From contig NZ_JARP01000001.1 of NCBI RefSeq assembly GCF_000708595.2, positions 992,001 through 1,056,000 on the forward strand: a DNA stretch of 64,000 nucleotides, written 5' to 3'. Made by a program: the position numbers and the translations under genes. This DNA comes from Flavobacterium sp. KJJ (GTDB lineage Bacteria > Bacteroidota > Bacteroidia > Flavobacteriales > Flavobacteriaceae). Positions 1 through 7,114 of this stretch are shown here, one piece after another. Each line of letters starts with the position of its first letter. The first letter of the stretch is position 1. The notes beneath the pieces are model-generated. The model saw only the letters and a program-made list of their open reading frames with translations. It searched no databases and was not told the DNA's origin.

Positions 1-436
1 TTAACTCAGCTTCATATTCTTTTACCTTGGCTATGAATGCTTCATGTCCTCTCACGGCCTTGACATTTCCCCAAGGAAAAACCCAGTCAAAAGGTGTAGC
101 AAATTTAGTGCTCAAAATCATAGCACCAAGATTGGGATGCAAGTGCGGGTCTATAAGACCAGGCATCATTGTTTTGCCTTCCAAATTCACCATCTTATGG
201 CCTTCCGCGGCTTGCCGCATGGCTTCGTCTTTCTTGCCTACAAACAATATTTTCCCATCTTTTACGACTACGGCTTCGGCGTAAGTAGCGTTTTCGCCTT
301 CCATGGTTAGAATATCTCCGTTGTAATATACTGTGCTTATAGATGAAGGTTTATCTGCATTATCAGTTCTTGCTGTTTCTTGTCTGCAAGAGACCATAAC
401 TATGGAAAAAGAAAGCAATAAAATCAAGTTTTTCAT
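1..436 (-). CDS. Amidohydrolase family 3-like lipoprotein (partial, C-terminus beyond window)
   Basis: The reverse frame is open from an ATG at 436 to the window edge, giving about 145 residues. The N-terminus has a short hydrophobic signal ending in VMVSC, a lipobox, so the protein is probably a lipoprotein. It is followed by the metal-dependent hydrolase start pattern: YYNGDILTMEG, then AVVVKDGKILFVG, then the metal-site strand MMPGLIDPHLHPN (HxH near residue 106). This pattern resembles the YtcJ/COG1574 amidohydrolase 3 group, which hydrolyses amide-type bonds with a bound metal. The substrate cannot be told. The remaining catalytic domain lies outside the window. A copy of a possible operator repeat lies about 210 bp upstream. 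Confidence 0.85.
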   Translation of the reverse strand, partial: MKNLILLLSFSIVMVSCRQETARTDNADKPSSISTVYYNGDILTMEGENATYAEAVVVKDGKILFVGKKDEAMRQAAEGHKMVNLEGKTMMPGLIDPHLHPNLGAMILSTKFATPFDWVFPWGNVKAVRGHEAFIAKVKEYEAEL

Positions 437-649
437 GTGTTTTCTAAATTATGTTATGCTTAATTTGTATAGTTGAAAATTTTGGTATTTTATATCTGTT
501 CGATTAAATTAAATGAATTGAAAATCAGAAATATATATTAATGTTTTATTGGCTACACCAAAATCGATTCTAATTATGTTTAAAAGTAAGAATTTATGCT
601 ATGTGTAAATATGATTAGTATCACTTTTTAATTTGATCAGGATTATTTG

Positions 650-680
650 CTTTACTAGTTTAGGGTAATAATCAAGAAAT
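650..680. promoter_or_regulatory. Possible operator repeat, copy 1 (pairs with 1979-2010)
   Basis: CTTTACTAGTTT, then three variable bases, then GTAATAATCAA. The same two blocks recur at 1979 in the same orientation. This copy lies upstream of the amidohydrolase gene. The other lies between the TetR gene and the epimerase gene. The arrangement suggests a regulator site, but no binding evidence exists in the sequence itself. Confidence 0.4.
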
Positions 681-1015
681 TAACAGGATGAATAAACCAG
701 TTTTTGCATCAGTTGGGGTAACAGGTAATAATCAACAAATGGAAACGGATGATGAGATAATAAAACAATAGTAAATAGGATAGCATTATCATCTTTTGAA
801 CAGCAATTGAAAAACAATTTAGGAGAATTAAAAACTTAATTTCGGATATCTTCTTGGTGTTCGAATCCTGTTAATTTATCGAATGATAAGCTTAAAATTC
901 ATCTTATTTTCGTCTAAATACATAATATCTGTTGTTGTATCTTGTTCTCAGAATGATTCTAAAAAAAAGAAAAAAATGATTCAAAGTTACCTTATTTAAT
1001 AGTATAAACGAAAAA

Positions 1016-1041
1016 GGCGCCAACTGTCTTCAATTGGCGCC
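1016..1041 (-). terminator. Rho-independent terminator candidate downstream of tetR-like gene
   Basis: An 11-bp stem with one mismatch (GGCGCCAACTG against CAATTGGCGCC) encloses a 4-base loop. On the reverse strand the stem is followed by five T residues, so it would stop leftward transcription. It lies about 300 bp beyond the TetR stop codon. Confidence 0.5.
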
Positions 1042-1339
1042 ATTTGGCTGTTTGTGAACCCTACGGGACAAATTTCAACATTTTTTTGGACGATTTGAAG
1101 AAATTGGCTTACCATATATAGTTTTTAACTCTCATTGACTTTGTTAATTTGGTTTAGATGTCCTGTCGGGGATTGAGAGAAAATTGATATCGTTTTATTT
1201 TTGATTTTCACAAAATGTACTTTTATGTTTTTTACTATATTTAATTAATGTAAAAGATACCGCCTTACCTTTTTGCAAAAAAGGTCTGCATTCCTTTGCT
1301 TTGACAGATTCTATTAGGAATTGGTGACTATTAAAATTC

Positions 1340-1891
1340 TTATAATTTATTGAGTTTATTTACCAGATAACTAATCATTTGTGCAATACTTTCAGCAGGA
1401 ATAGAGAAATCATTTTCGATCCAATCTTTGATGACAGCAATACTCCCTTTTTCGCCAAATTGGTAGGCCATTTCCGCAAAAGGCTTTACTTCGTCAGTAA
1501 GTTCTATTTGATTTTCAACTGGAAAATTATTGCGGACACTTCTCAGGATTCGCGACAGAATTCCGCTTCCATCAGCTTTGGTAAACACGATTTTACTCAT
1601 CTGTTTATCACTTTCCAGTAACTGGCAGCTGAGCAGTATCACATCATCCATATTGGTGCTTTTACGCAAAACCACTGAGAGTTTTTCAAAAACATCATCT
1701 TCTATTTCAAGCAGTATATCCAGCGGAATATTATAATGCCGATAAAATGTATTGCGGTTGACATCGGCTGTTTTACATAGTTCGGTTATGGTAATTTCGC
1801 TCAATTCACTCTCGTTCAGCAAACTAAATAATGCCTCACGCAATATTTTTTTAGTATATTGAACCCTTCTGTCTTTTCTTAAATCCATCAC
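1340..1891 (-). CDS. TetR/AcrR family transcriptional regulator
   Basis: A 183-residue protein of typical TetR length. The N-terminal helix-turn-helix spans about residues 33-52 (ITELCKTADVNRNTFYRHY), with the family's conserved F/Y-x-x-H/Y recognition helix end. The remainder is helical and would bind a ligand. Such proteins usually repress neighbouring genes until a small molecule binds. It is divergent from the NAD-dependent epimerase gene, with about 210 bp between them, and one copy of a repeated sequence lies in that gap. Two adjacent ATG codons occur at the start and either could be used. The ligand and targets are unknown. Confidence 0.88.
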   Translation of the reverse strand: MMDLRKDRRVQYTKKILREALFSLLNESELSEITITELCKTADVNRNTFYRHYNIPLDILLEIEDDVFEKLSVVLRKSTNMDDVILLSCQLLESDKQMSKIVFTKADGSGILSRILRSVRNNFPVENQIELTDEVKPFAEMAYQFGEKGSIAVIKDWIENDFSIPAESIAQMISYLVNKLNKL

Positions 1892-1978
1892 AAATTATTT
1901 TATATACGCTACAAAAGCATTAGTCTTTGTTCGCTAATGTACAGTAGCATCCTTTTTTGAAACAGCAAATAAATTCTT

Positions 1979-2010
1979 CTTTACTAGTTTTACGTAATAA
2001 TCAAAAAGAA
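1979..2010. promoter_or_regulatory. Possible operator repeat, copy 2
   Basis: CTTTACTAGTTT and GTAATAATCAA blocks match those at 650-680. The centre here is TTACGTAA, a perfect 8-bp dyad. It sits in the gap between the leftward TetR gene and the rightward epimerase gene, where an autoregulatory TetR site would be expected. Confidence 0.45.
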
Positions 2011-2104
2011 CACAACGTTAAATAGTGAACATATTGTATAACAAATATAACTTTTTCATCAAGATTTAATCGGATTGAAAAGGACAAATGTTAAATTAAA
2101 AAAA

Positions 2105-3163
2105 ATGGAAAATAAGATATCACGAAAAAAAATACTTCTGACGGGTGCATCTGGAACTGTAGGATTTGAAACCTTGCATTATCTGGTTCAGCATACGGAT
2201 TATGAAATAACGGTTTTTGATTTAAAAACCCAAAATTCGGTAAAAAAACTGGCTTCCTTTCGATCTCGTGTAGAGATTATTTATGGCGACATCAGCAATA
2301 GAGAAGAAGTGCTAAAAGTTGCCCAAAATAAGGATGTAGCTATCCATCTGGCAGCGGTCATTCCACCTCTTGCAGATATAGATCCAGAGATGGCTTACAG
2401 TGTCAATGTTAGAGGAACCGAAAATCTTATTTACGCTTTAGAGAAGAATGCACCAGATTGTTATTTGATTTTTAGTTCCAGTATTTCAGTTTATGGTGAC
2501 AGGATGAAGAATCCTGAGATAAGTATCACTGACATTTTGCAGCCCAGTCCCGGTGATCAGTATGGAGAAACAAAGGTGTTGTGTGAGTCGTTGATTAGGA
2601 AATCCAAATTATCGTGGAGTATTTTTCGTCTGGCCGCAATTATGGGAAACCATAAGATATCCAAATTAATGTTTCACATGCCGCTGGATACACCAATGGA
2701 GATCTGCACGCCAAAAGATACGGGCAGAGCTTTTGCTAAAGCAATTGGAAACCAAAAAAAACTAGAGAACCAAATATTCAACTTGGGAGGGGGAGAGGAT
2801 TGTGTTATTATTTATAGATCTTTTCTAGACAAAATGTTTGCTGAATTTGGCTTAGGCGAGGCTGATTTTCCACAAAAGGCGTTTGCAGAGAAAAATTTTC
2901 ACTGCGGGATTTTAAAAGATGGCGAAGATTTAGATAATATTCTAGGTTTTAGACAGCAAAATTTGAACGATTATTTCGAGATGGTCCGACAGAAAATTCA
3001 TCCTCTCCAAAAAGTAATCACCTTCATTTTTAAAAGTATTATAAAAAAATGGCTGCTCTCACAATCAGAACCCTATCAGGCGTTTAAAAAAGGGAATGTA
3101 AAAAAAATGAATCACTTTTTTAACCCATTAGAGAAAGAGAAGCTAGAAAAGGTTCTATTATAA
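2105..3163 (+). CDS. NAD(P)-dependent epimerase/dehydratase (extended SDR)
   Basis: A 352-residue protein. The N-terminal Rossmann fold has LLTGASGTVGFE (a GxxGxxG-type glycine motif, about residues 11-22). An active-site YGETK (Tyr near 153, Lys near 157) is preceded by the strand FSSSISVYG. These are the marks of extended short-chain dehydrogenases acting on nucleotide sugars or related carbonyls. The substrate is not identifiable. I chose the ATG at 2105, after an A-rich leader, over a TTG 30 bases upstream, because the family's first strand begins just after it. The DUF2141-like gene follows after 18 bp, so the two may be co-transcribed. Confidence 0.85.
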   Translation: MENKISRKKILLTGASGTVGFETLHYLVQHTDYEITVFDLKTQNSVKKLASFRSRVEIIYGDISNREEVLKVAQNKDVAIHLAAVIPPLADIDPEMAYSVNVRGTENLIYALEKNAPDCYLIFSSSISVYGDRMKNPEISITDILQPSPGDQYGETKVLCESLIRKSKLSWSIFRLAAIMGNHKISKLMFHMPLDTPMEICTPKDTGRAFAKAIGNQKKLENQIFNLGGGEDCVIIYRSFLDKMFAEFGLGEADFPQKAFAEKNFHCGILKDGEDLDNILGFRQQNLNDYFEMVRQKIHPLQKVITFIFKSIIKKWLLSQSEPYQAFKKGNVKKMNHFFNPLEKEKLEKVLL

Positions 3164-3181
3164 ATCCTAAAAATATTACTT

Positions 3182-3607
3182 ATGAAAATTAAAATGATAA
3201 GCTTGATAATACTTCTAACAGTTAATTCAGCACTGTTTGCACAACATAATTTCAGCGTTGAAGTATCGGGCGTAGAACCCGGCAAAGGATCTGTTTTTTT
3301 TGGATTGTACGATAAAGAGAAAGGCTTTCTTGATAATGCGTCACAGATTGCCACCGCAAAAGTAAAAGCTACAGAAAATAAAGTGGTTTACACCTTCAAA
3401 AACCTGCCGGATGGCGATTATGCTATTGCTGTTTATCAAGACCTGAATAATAACGGAAAATGTGATAGAAATATGATTGGTTATCCAACAGAAGGATTTG
3501 GATTTTCTAAAAATTATAAACCAAAACTCTCAGCACCTGATTTTGACGAGGTGAAAATCCCAATTAACCAGTATGCTAAAACCTGTATTGCATTGATTGT
3601 TAAATAA
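3182..3607 (+). CDS. Secreted DUF2141-like protein
   Basis: A 141-residue protein with a clear signal peptide (residues 1-20, ending SALFA-Q). The mature part is a small beta-rich domain with the patterns GSVFFGLYDKEKGFL, FKNLPDGDYAIAVYQDLNNNGK and IGYPTEGFGFS. I recognise these as the DUF2141 family. The domain is probably periplasmic or secreted, and its biochemical function is unknown. It lies 18 bp after the epimerase gene and is likely the second gene of that unit. Length is normal for the family. Confidence 0.85.
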   Translation: MKIKMISLIILLTVNSALFAQHNFSVEVSGVEPGKGSVFFGLYDKEKGFLDNASQIATAKVKATENKVVYTFKNLPDGDYAIAVYQDLNNNGKCDRNMIGYPTEGFGFSKNYKPKLSAPDFDEVKIPINQYAKTCIALIVK

Positions 3608-3779
3608 AAAATCCTTGCAAAGTTATGGGAATTACATATTATTATACCCTGGTGACCATGATTACATTTCTATCTGTACAGGCGGAGGAAGTCCGGATTC
3701 GAAGGGAAAATTGAGCAAGAATCGGGTTTTTAATAAGAAGAACAGAATATAAATTTGTTTTGATTTAAAAATTAAAAAA

Positions 3780-4259
3780 ATGAAAAAATTTAAAATTGTT
3801 CCGCTGTGTAAAGAGTTTGTAAGCCAAATTCGGAAAACAAATATTGATAATTTTGGTAATCAAGTTTATGAGCAATTAGCAGCAGGAAAAGGACCATGCC
3901 GAATTTCGTTGAAGCCATTTATTGTTGGTCAGGATGTTCGTTTGGTTTTTGCTTATAGTCCGTTTTCAGAAAACAATGCTTTTAATCAATCTGGCCCTAT
4001 ATTTATTAATAAAGAAGAAGTTGAGCAATATTCGGATATTTACAATTTCCCCACAGAATTAAAAGCTGATAAAGAAAATTTCCCTCTATCGCTAATTGGC
4101 TATAGCAAAGAACAAAAAATGATTTTTACAAAATTAGTTGGCGATAATGATATCGATTTACTAATTGCCGAAATCTTTGAAACAAAAAGCGATGTTGAGT
4201 ATCTTCACGCAAGAAATTCAGAAGCTTGTTGTTTTATTTGTAAAATCGAAAGGGTGTAA
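3780..4259 (+). CDS. DUF1203-like protein
   Basis: A 159-residue protein without a signal peptide. It has the order of motifs I associate with DUF1203: GPCRISLKPF, then RLVFAYSPFS, then SGPIFINKEEV, and a C-terminal VEYLHARNSEACCFICKIER. The function of the family is not known. It stands alone, with about 170 bp of featureless sequence upstream and a strong terminator just after the stop. The start is the first ATG behind an AT-rich leader. Confidence 0.75.
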   Translation: MKKFKIVPLCKEFVSQIRKTNIDNFGNQVYEQLAAGKGPCRISLKPFIVGQDVRLVFAYSPFSENNAFNQSGPIFINKEEVEQYSDIYNFPTELKADKENFPLSLIGYSKEQKMIFTKLVGDNDIDLLIAEIFETKSDVEYLHARNSEACCFICKIERV

Positions 4260-4268
4260 AACCATAAA

Positions 4269-4299
4269 AAAAATCCCATTTCTACGAAATGGGATTTTT
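4269..4299. terminator. Bidirectional terminator
   Basis: A perfect 14-bp inverted repeat, AAAAATCCCATTTC and its complement, with a 3-base loop TAC. A-tract and T-tract flank it, so it can serve both the rightward DUF1203-like gene and the leftward nitroreductase gene. The same ATCCCATTTC stem recurs at 5519-5552. Confidence 0.85.
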
Positions 4300-4337
4300 C
4301 TGTGATAAGCTTGTTCATGAAATAATAATTTAAATTA

Positions 4338-4964
4338 TCATAGTTTAGTTGAGAATTCGTCAATTGGAAGACGAACTTTTGACATCGATGCCAGATAGTC
4401 GTTTGCAGCATCTCGATATCCAAGAGAAATAATCACTGAAGCGTGAAGATTTTTTTCTGTCAAACCTAAAATTTCATTAAATATTTCCGGATTAAAACCT
4501 TCCATAGGAGTTGCATCTACTTTAAGTTCAGCAGCTGCAATTAAGGCAGTTCCTAAGCCAATATAAGCCTGTTTGCTCGACCATACCGCATTTTGTTCAG
4601 GAGTTTGGGTTGAAAAATGAGAGATCAGAACATCTCTGAAATCGTTAAGCGCTCCACTTTCCAAATTGCGTTGTTCTTCCATCATTGCTACATAATCTGC
4701 AATGTATTTGTTTGTTATGCTGTTAAATGCGGCAAAGACAAGTAAATGAGAAGAAGCCTGGATTTGTAAATTGAAAGAACCTTCAGCCAGTTTTTCTCTT
4801 ATTTCCGGATTAGTTATCACAATCAGGCGATAAGGCTGTATCCCGCAAGAAGATGCAGTCAGGTTGATGGCTTCGATAATTTGGTCAATCTTATTTTCAC
4901 TGATCAACTCTTCTGAATACTTTTTAACAGCATAGCGCCATTTTAAATTATTGATTAATTCCAT
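4338..4964 (-). CDS. NAD(P)H-dependent nitroreductase family oxidoreductase
   Basis: A 208-residue flavoprotein of the NfsB/nitroreductase family. It opens with MELINNLKWRYAVKKY, then SSCGIQPYRLIVITNPEIR (FMN-binding), and later GLGTALIAAAELKVDATPMEGFNPE and SVIISLGYR. Such enzymes reduce nitro compounds, quinones or flavins with NAD(P)H. An upstream ATG at 5024 in the same frame is unlikely. The stretch between contains a -7 promoter match (4982-4989), and the family begins at MELINNL. It is divergent from an HxlR regulator, a common pairing for redox-responsive control of such reductases. Confidence 0.9.
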   Translation of the reverse strand: MELINNLKWRYAVKKYSEELISENKIDQIIEAINLTASSCGIQPYRLIVITNPEIREKLAEGSFNLQIQASSHLLVFAAFNSITNKYIADYVAMMEEQRNLESGALNDFRDVLISHFSTQTPEQNAVWSSKQAYIGLGTALIAAAELKVDATPMEGFNPEIFNEILGLTEKNLHASVIISLGYRDAANDYLASMSKVRLPIDEFSTKL

Positions 4965-4981
4965 TTTTATAATTTTTACTG

Positions 4982-4989
4982 CAAAGCTA
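4982..4989 (-). promoter_or_regulatory. -7 promoter element for the nitroreductase gene
   Basis: On the reverse strand this reads TAGCTTTG, an exact match to the Bacteroidota TAnnTTTG. It would start transcription about 10-15 bases before the ATG at 4964. This supports the short start. A -33 TTG at suitable spacing is not clear, which fits a regulated promoter. Confidence 0.5.
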
Positions 4990-5002
4990 TAGTAATGATG
5001 TG

Positions 5003-5010
5003 TACATTTG
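5003..5010 (+). promoter_or_regulatory. -7 promoter element for the HxlR gene
   Basis: TACATTTG matches TAnnTTTG exactly. Transcription would begin near 5015, about 25 bases before the ATG at 5041. It lies back to back with the nitroreductase promoter. Confidence 0.5.
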
Positions 5011-5016
5011 TAACCA

Positions 5017-5041
5017 AGTGACAAAAAGTTATAGTGACAAA
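5017..5041. promoter_or_regulatory. Direct-repeat operator candidate for HxlR regulator
   Basis: AGTGACAAA occurs at 5017-5025 and again at 5033-5041, a 16-base period (about 1.5 helical turns). It overlaps the predicted transcription start of the regulator gene and lies upstream of the nitroreductase promoter. That is the place for an autoregulatory site. Confidence 0.4.
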
Positions 5042-5424
5042 TGAGTAACCACGTTTATGATATGAAGGAAAATTTCGATCCAATAAAAAGTTGCAGCCAT
5101 AAAATATTGGCGATTAGTGATACAATGGACATTTTAAATGGCAAATGGAAAATGTCGATAATTGCGTGTCTGTGTTATAAGCCCATGCGCTACTCTGAAT
5201 TGCTGAGGGAAGTAAAGGGTATTTCCGGTAAAGTTCTTAGCCGCGAATTGAAGGATTTGGAAATGAATGAATTAATTGAGCGTATAGTGTTAAACACTGC
5301 ACCTGTCGCCGTAGAATACCGGATTACAGATTATGGTAATTCGCTCAAAGACCTTACCAATACTATTGCAGAATGGGGATTCATTCACAGAGAACGTATC
5401 ATTTCTACAATGAAAAAGGAATGA
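5041..5424 (+). CDS. HxlR family winged-helix transcriptional regulator
   Basis: A 127-residue protein with the HxlR winged helix: ISDTMDILNGKWKMSIIACL, MRYSELLREVKGISGKVLSRELKDLEMNELIERIV (recognition helix and wing), then VEYRITDYGNSL. One or two cysteines (Cys18, Cys43, Cys45) are present. In some relatives a cysteine senses oxidants or quinones, but that role here is inference. It is divergent from the nitroreductase gene with 76 bp between starts, and it probably controls both. The start is placed just after the second copy of the AGTGACAAA repeat. Confidence 0.9.
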   Translation: MSNHVYDMKENFDPIKSCSHKILAISDTMDILNGKWKMSIIACLCYKPMRYSELLREVKGISGKVLSRELKDLEMNELIERIVLNTAPVAVEYRITDYGNSLKDLTNTIAEWGFIHRERIISTMKKE

Positions 5425-5518
5425 GCTGGATTTTAAGTCGTGGACACTTACGGAAAAGTGATAATACTAAAAGCTTAAAATATTTAAAATAATTTAAACA
5501 GTAAAGAAAAGACATAAA

Positions 5519-5552
5519 AAAAAATCCCATTTCGTAAGAAATGGGATTTTTT
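5519..5552. terminator. Terminator between HxlR gene and tRNA-Arg
   Basis: An inverted repeat with the stem ATCCCATTTC and its complement, a GTAA loop, and A/T tracts on both sides. It directly abuts the 3' end of the leftward tRNA at 5554, so it is chiefly the tRNA terminator. It could also stop rightward transcription. Confidence 0.85.
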
Positions 5553-5553
5553 G

Positions 5554-5627
5554 TGACCTCGACTGGATTCAAACCAGTAACCTCTTGAGCCGTAATCAAG
5601 TGCGCTATTCAGTTGCGCCACGAGGCC
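5554..5627 (-). tRNA. tRNA-Arg (anticodon ACG)
   Basis: On the reverse strand the acceptor GGCCTCG pairs with CGAGGTC, with one G-T pair, and is followed by discriminator A. The D arm is GCGC...GCGC. The anticodon arm is CTTGA, loop TTACGGC, TCAAG, giving anticodon ACG (Arg, CGN). The T arm is ACTGG, TTTGAAT, CCAGT. The length is 74 bases. The CCA end is not encoded. A promoter lies about 55 bases upstream and a terminator directly follows. Confidence 0.95.
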
Positions 5628-5630
5628 TTT

Positions 5631-5662
5631 TTGTTTTCATTCAGCTAATTTTCGTAGCTTTG
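5631..5662 (+). promoter_or_regulatory. Promoter for apt
   Basis: TTG at 5631-5633, 21 bases, then TAGCTTTG at 5655-5662. This matches the Bacteroidota -33/-7 form. It gives a leader of roughly 70 bases before the apt ATG. It starts immediately beyond the 5' end of the oppositely directed tRNA. Confidence 0.55.
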
Positions 5663-5681
5663 TGAACGCTGTTTGCGGGTG

Positions 5682-5711
5682 CAAATATAGGGATAAATGT
5701 GAGATATACAA
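5682..5711 (-). promoter_or_regulatory. Promoter for tRNA-Arg
   Basis: Read leftward, TTG (5711-5709), 19 bases, then TATATTTG (5689-5682). This is a full match to the Bacteroidota promoter. Transcription would start near 5676, about 50 bases before the mature tRNA 5' end. Confidence 0.6.
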
Positions 5712-5739
5712 ACATAAAATAACATAAAAATAAAAAAAA

Positions 5740-6252
5740 ATGAAGATTGAAAATTATATACGTGATATTCAGGGATTTCCGAAAGAGGGAATTTTGTTTA
5801 AAGATATCACGCCACTGCTAAATGACCCAGATGCGAGAAAAGAATGCCTAAGAATTTTAGTTGAATCTCTAAAAGGACAGCAAATTGATAAGGTAGTAGG
5901 AGCAGAGAGCCGTGGTTTTTTCTTCGGAATTTTATTGGCACAGGAATTAAATGCAGGTTTTATTCCCGTAAGGAAACCTAAAAAATTGCCGTTTGATACT
6001 ATTTCAGCTTCATATGAGTTAGAATATGGTTCTGATAGTTTAGAAATGCACACTGATGCCATAAAAAAAGGAGATCGCGTTTTGATTCACGATGATGTTT
6101 TGGCTACTGGCGGAACTGCAAAAGCGGTTTGTGAATTGGTAGAAAAATTAGGCGGTGTAATTGTGCAATGTAATTTTTTGATGGAACTTTCTTTTTTAAA
6201 CGGCAGAGATAAAATAAAGGAGAATCCTATATTTGCTGCGATAACGTATTAA
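5740..6252 (+). CDS. apt: Adenine phosphoribosyltransferase
   Basis: A 170-residue cytoplasmic enzyme that converts adenine and PRPP to AMP in purine salvage. The start IENYIRDIQGFPKEGILFKDITPLL, the mid motif VVGAESRGFFFG and the PRPP-binding loop VLIHDDVLATGGTAKAV (about residues 114-130) are all present. They are those of bacterial Apt, and length is normal for the family. It has its own promoter upstream. A lipoprotein gene follows after 32 bp, possibly on the same transcript. Confidence 0.97.
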   Translation: MKIENYIRDIQGFPKEGILFKDITPLLNDPDARKECLRILVESLKGQQIDKVVGAESRGFFFGILLAQELNAGFIPVRKPKKLPFDTISASYELEYGSDSLEMHTDAIKKGDRVLIHDDVLATGGTAKAVCELVEKLGGVIVQCNFLMELSFLNGRDKIKENPIFAAITY

Positions 6253-6284
6253 TGTAACCCCAATCATTTTAAATACCCGCCTAC

Positions 6285-7058
6285 ATGAAACAAATTTATT
6301 GTTTAGCATTATTCGCATTACTTTTTTCTTGTAAAGAAAATAAGGAAACTAATTCTGAAAATTTAAATAAAAGTGCACAAAAAGATACTTTAAGCGTAAA
6401 AGAAATAAACACTACAGCCTCAAAAGAGAATTTTGAAAGTGATCTTAGACCGAGTGAAAAACTAAAACTTGGACAGCCTTATTCTGATACCGTTGAATTT
6501 GTTGAATTTGATAACAATGGAGATTTTCCGTTATTTTCCTTTAAAAAAAATAAAAAATTAGTTGGATTAGTTTCAAACTCTGAGGATGCGCCTAAATTTA
6601 AACGAGGCGATGTACTTGAATTAAAATGGAAAATGGACACGCTGTATGTTGCTGGAGAAAGTGAGGAGCTTAATTTTTCGGAATGGATGATCAGTGCCAA
6701 AAAAGTAAAAGATGGAAACGTGAGCTTGTTTCTTAAAAAATACAAGAAACCTATAAAATATTCTTCTGCAAAAGAAGATTATACAGATGGTTTTAAAGAT
6801 TATTTGTACACCCAGGTAGAATATTATCTGGCAAATTCTAAACAAGAGCTTGTAAAAACGGCCATAAAAAATCCTGATGCTGACTTAAGTTATTCTATTG
6901 AAGAAAAAGAAAAAGAGGGACACATCTTTTACGTTTTAGGAATTTCAAATGATTTTGAGCATCATACCAATATTATTCAGTGGATTTATATTGACAGCAA
7001 TAATAACCAATTATATGAGTATGATTTACCAAACGATAAATTAGTCGAATTCAATTAA
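6285..7058 (+). CDS. Hypothetical lipoprotein
   Basis: A 257-residue protein. Residues 1-16 form a short signal ending ALLFSC, a lipobox, so the mature protein is probably lipid-anchored at Cys16. A polar linker rich in Asn, Ser and Lys follows, to about residue 60. Then comes a mixed alpha/beta domain with FEFDNNGDFPLFSFKKNKK-like strands. The C-terminal part (YYLANSKQELVKTAIKNPDADLSYSIE...) looks like a second small domain. I do not recognise the family. It sits 32 bp after apt and ends at a strong bidirectional terminator. Confidence 0.75.
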   Translation: MKQIYCLALFALLFSCKENKETNSENLNKSAQKDTLSVKEINTTASKENFESDLRPSEKLKLGQPYSDTVEFVEFDNNGDFPLFSFKKNKKLVGLVSNSEDAPKFKRGDVLELKWKMDTLYVAGESEELNFSEWMISAKKVKDGNVSLFLKKYKKPIKYSSAKEDYTDGFKDYLYTQVEYYLANSKQELVKTAIKNPDADLSYSIEEKEKEGHIFYVLGISNDFEHHTNIIQWIYIDSNNNQLYEYDLPNDKLVEFN

Positions 7059-7075
7059 AGCTAACCTAAAAAATA

Positions 7076-7114
7076 AAAATTGTCTTAGTTTGATTTTTAA
7101 ACTAAGACAATTTT
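7076..7114. terminator. Bidirectional terminator between convergent genes
   Basis: A 16-bp perfect inverted repeat (AAAATTGTCTTAGTTT and complement) around a 7-base loop. It overlaps the last codons of the leftward response regulator gene and follows the rightward lipoprotein gene. Confidence 0.85.

Larger units (their letters stand above)
437..1339. other. Long intergenic region with decayed sequence
   Basis: No convincing gene is visible in these roughly 900 bases. It holds a repeat copy at 650-680, a hairpin at 1016-1041, and two GC-rich imperfect dyads, CCCTACGGGACA at 1059-1070 and TCCTGTCGGGGA near 1161-1172. The dyads resemble the dispersed GTCCCGTAGGGAC motifs of Bacteroidota genomes (from memory). 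A 27-codon reading frame at 687 has no recognisable features. The rest is AT-rich and looks like eroded sequence. Confidence 0.5.

Noticed and set aside
27..310. Two overlapping rightward open frames at the start of the window
   Set aside because: They are antisense to the amidohydrolase gene, whose reverse frame shows a lipobox and a clear metal-hydrolase motif.
687..770. Short rightward frame of 27 codons
   Set aside because: No family, no promoter, and it begins just after the repeat copy. It is probably chance or debris.
841..870. GTGTTCGAATCC sequence resembling a tRNA T-arm
   Set aside because: No acceptor, D or anticodon arm can be formed upstream. At most it is a remnant.
1..3607. 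Integrated mobile element
   Set aside because: No integrase, transposase or attachment-site pair is visible, despite the decayed gap and repeated 31-bp sequence.
3624..3713. Short rightward frame of about 29 codons after the DUF2141-like gene
   Set aside because: Too short, no conserved pattern, and no initiation context.
5405..5599. A leftward 64-codon frame
   Set aside because: It runs through tRNA-Arg and its terminator and has no protein-like features.
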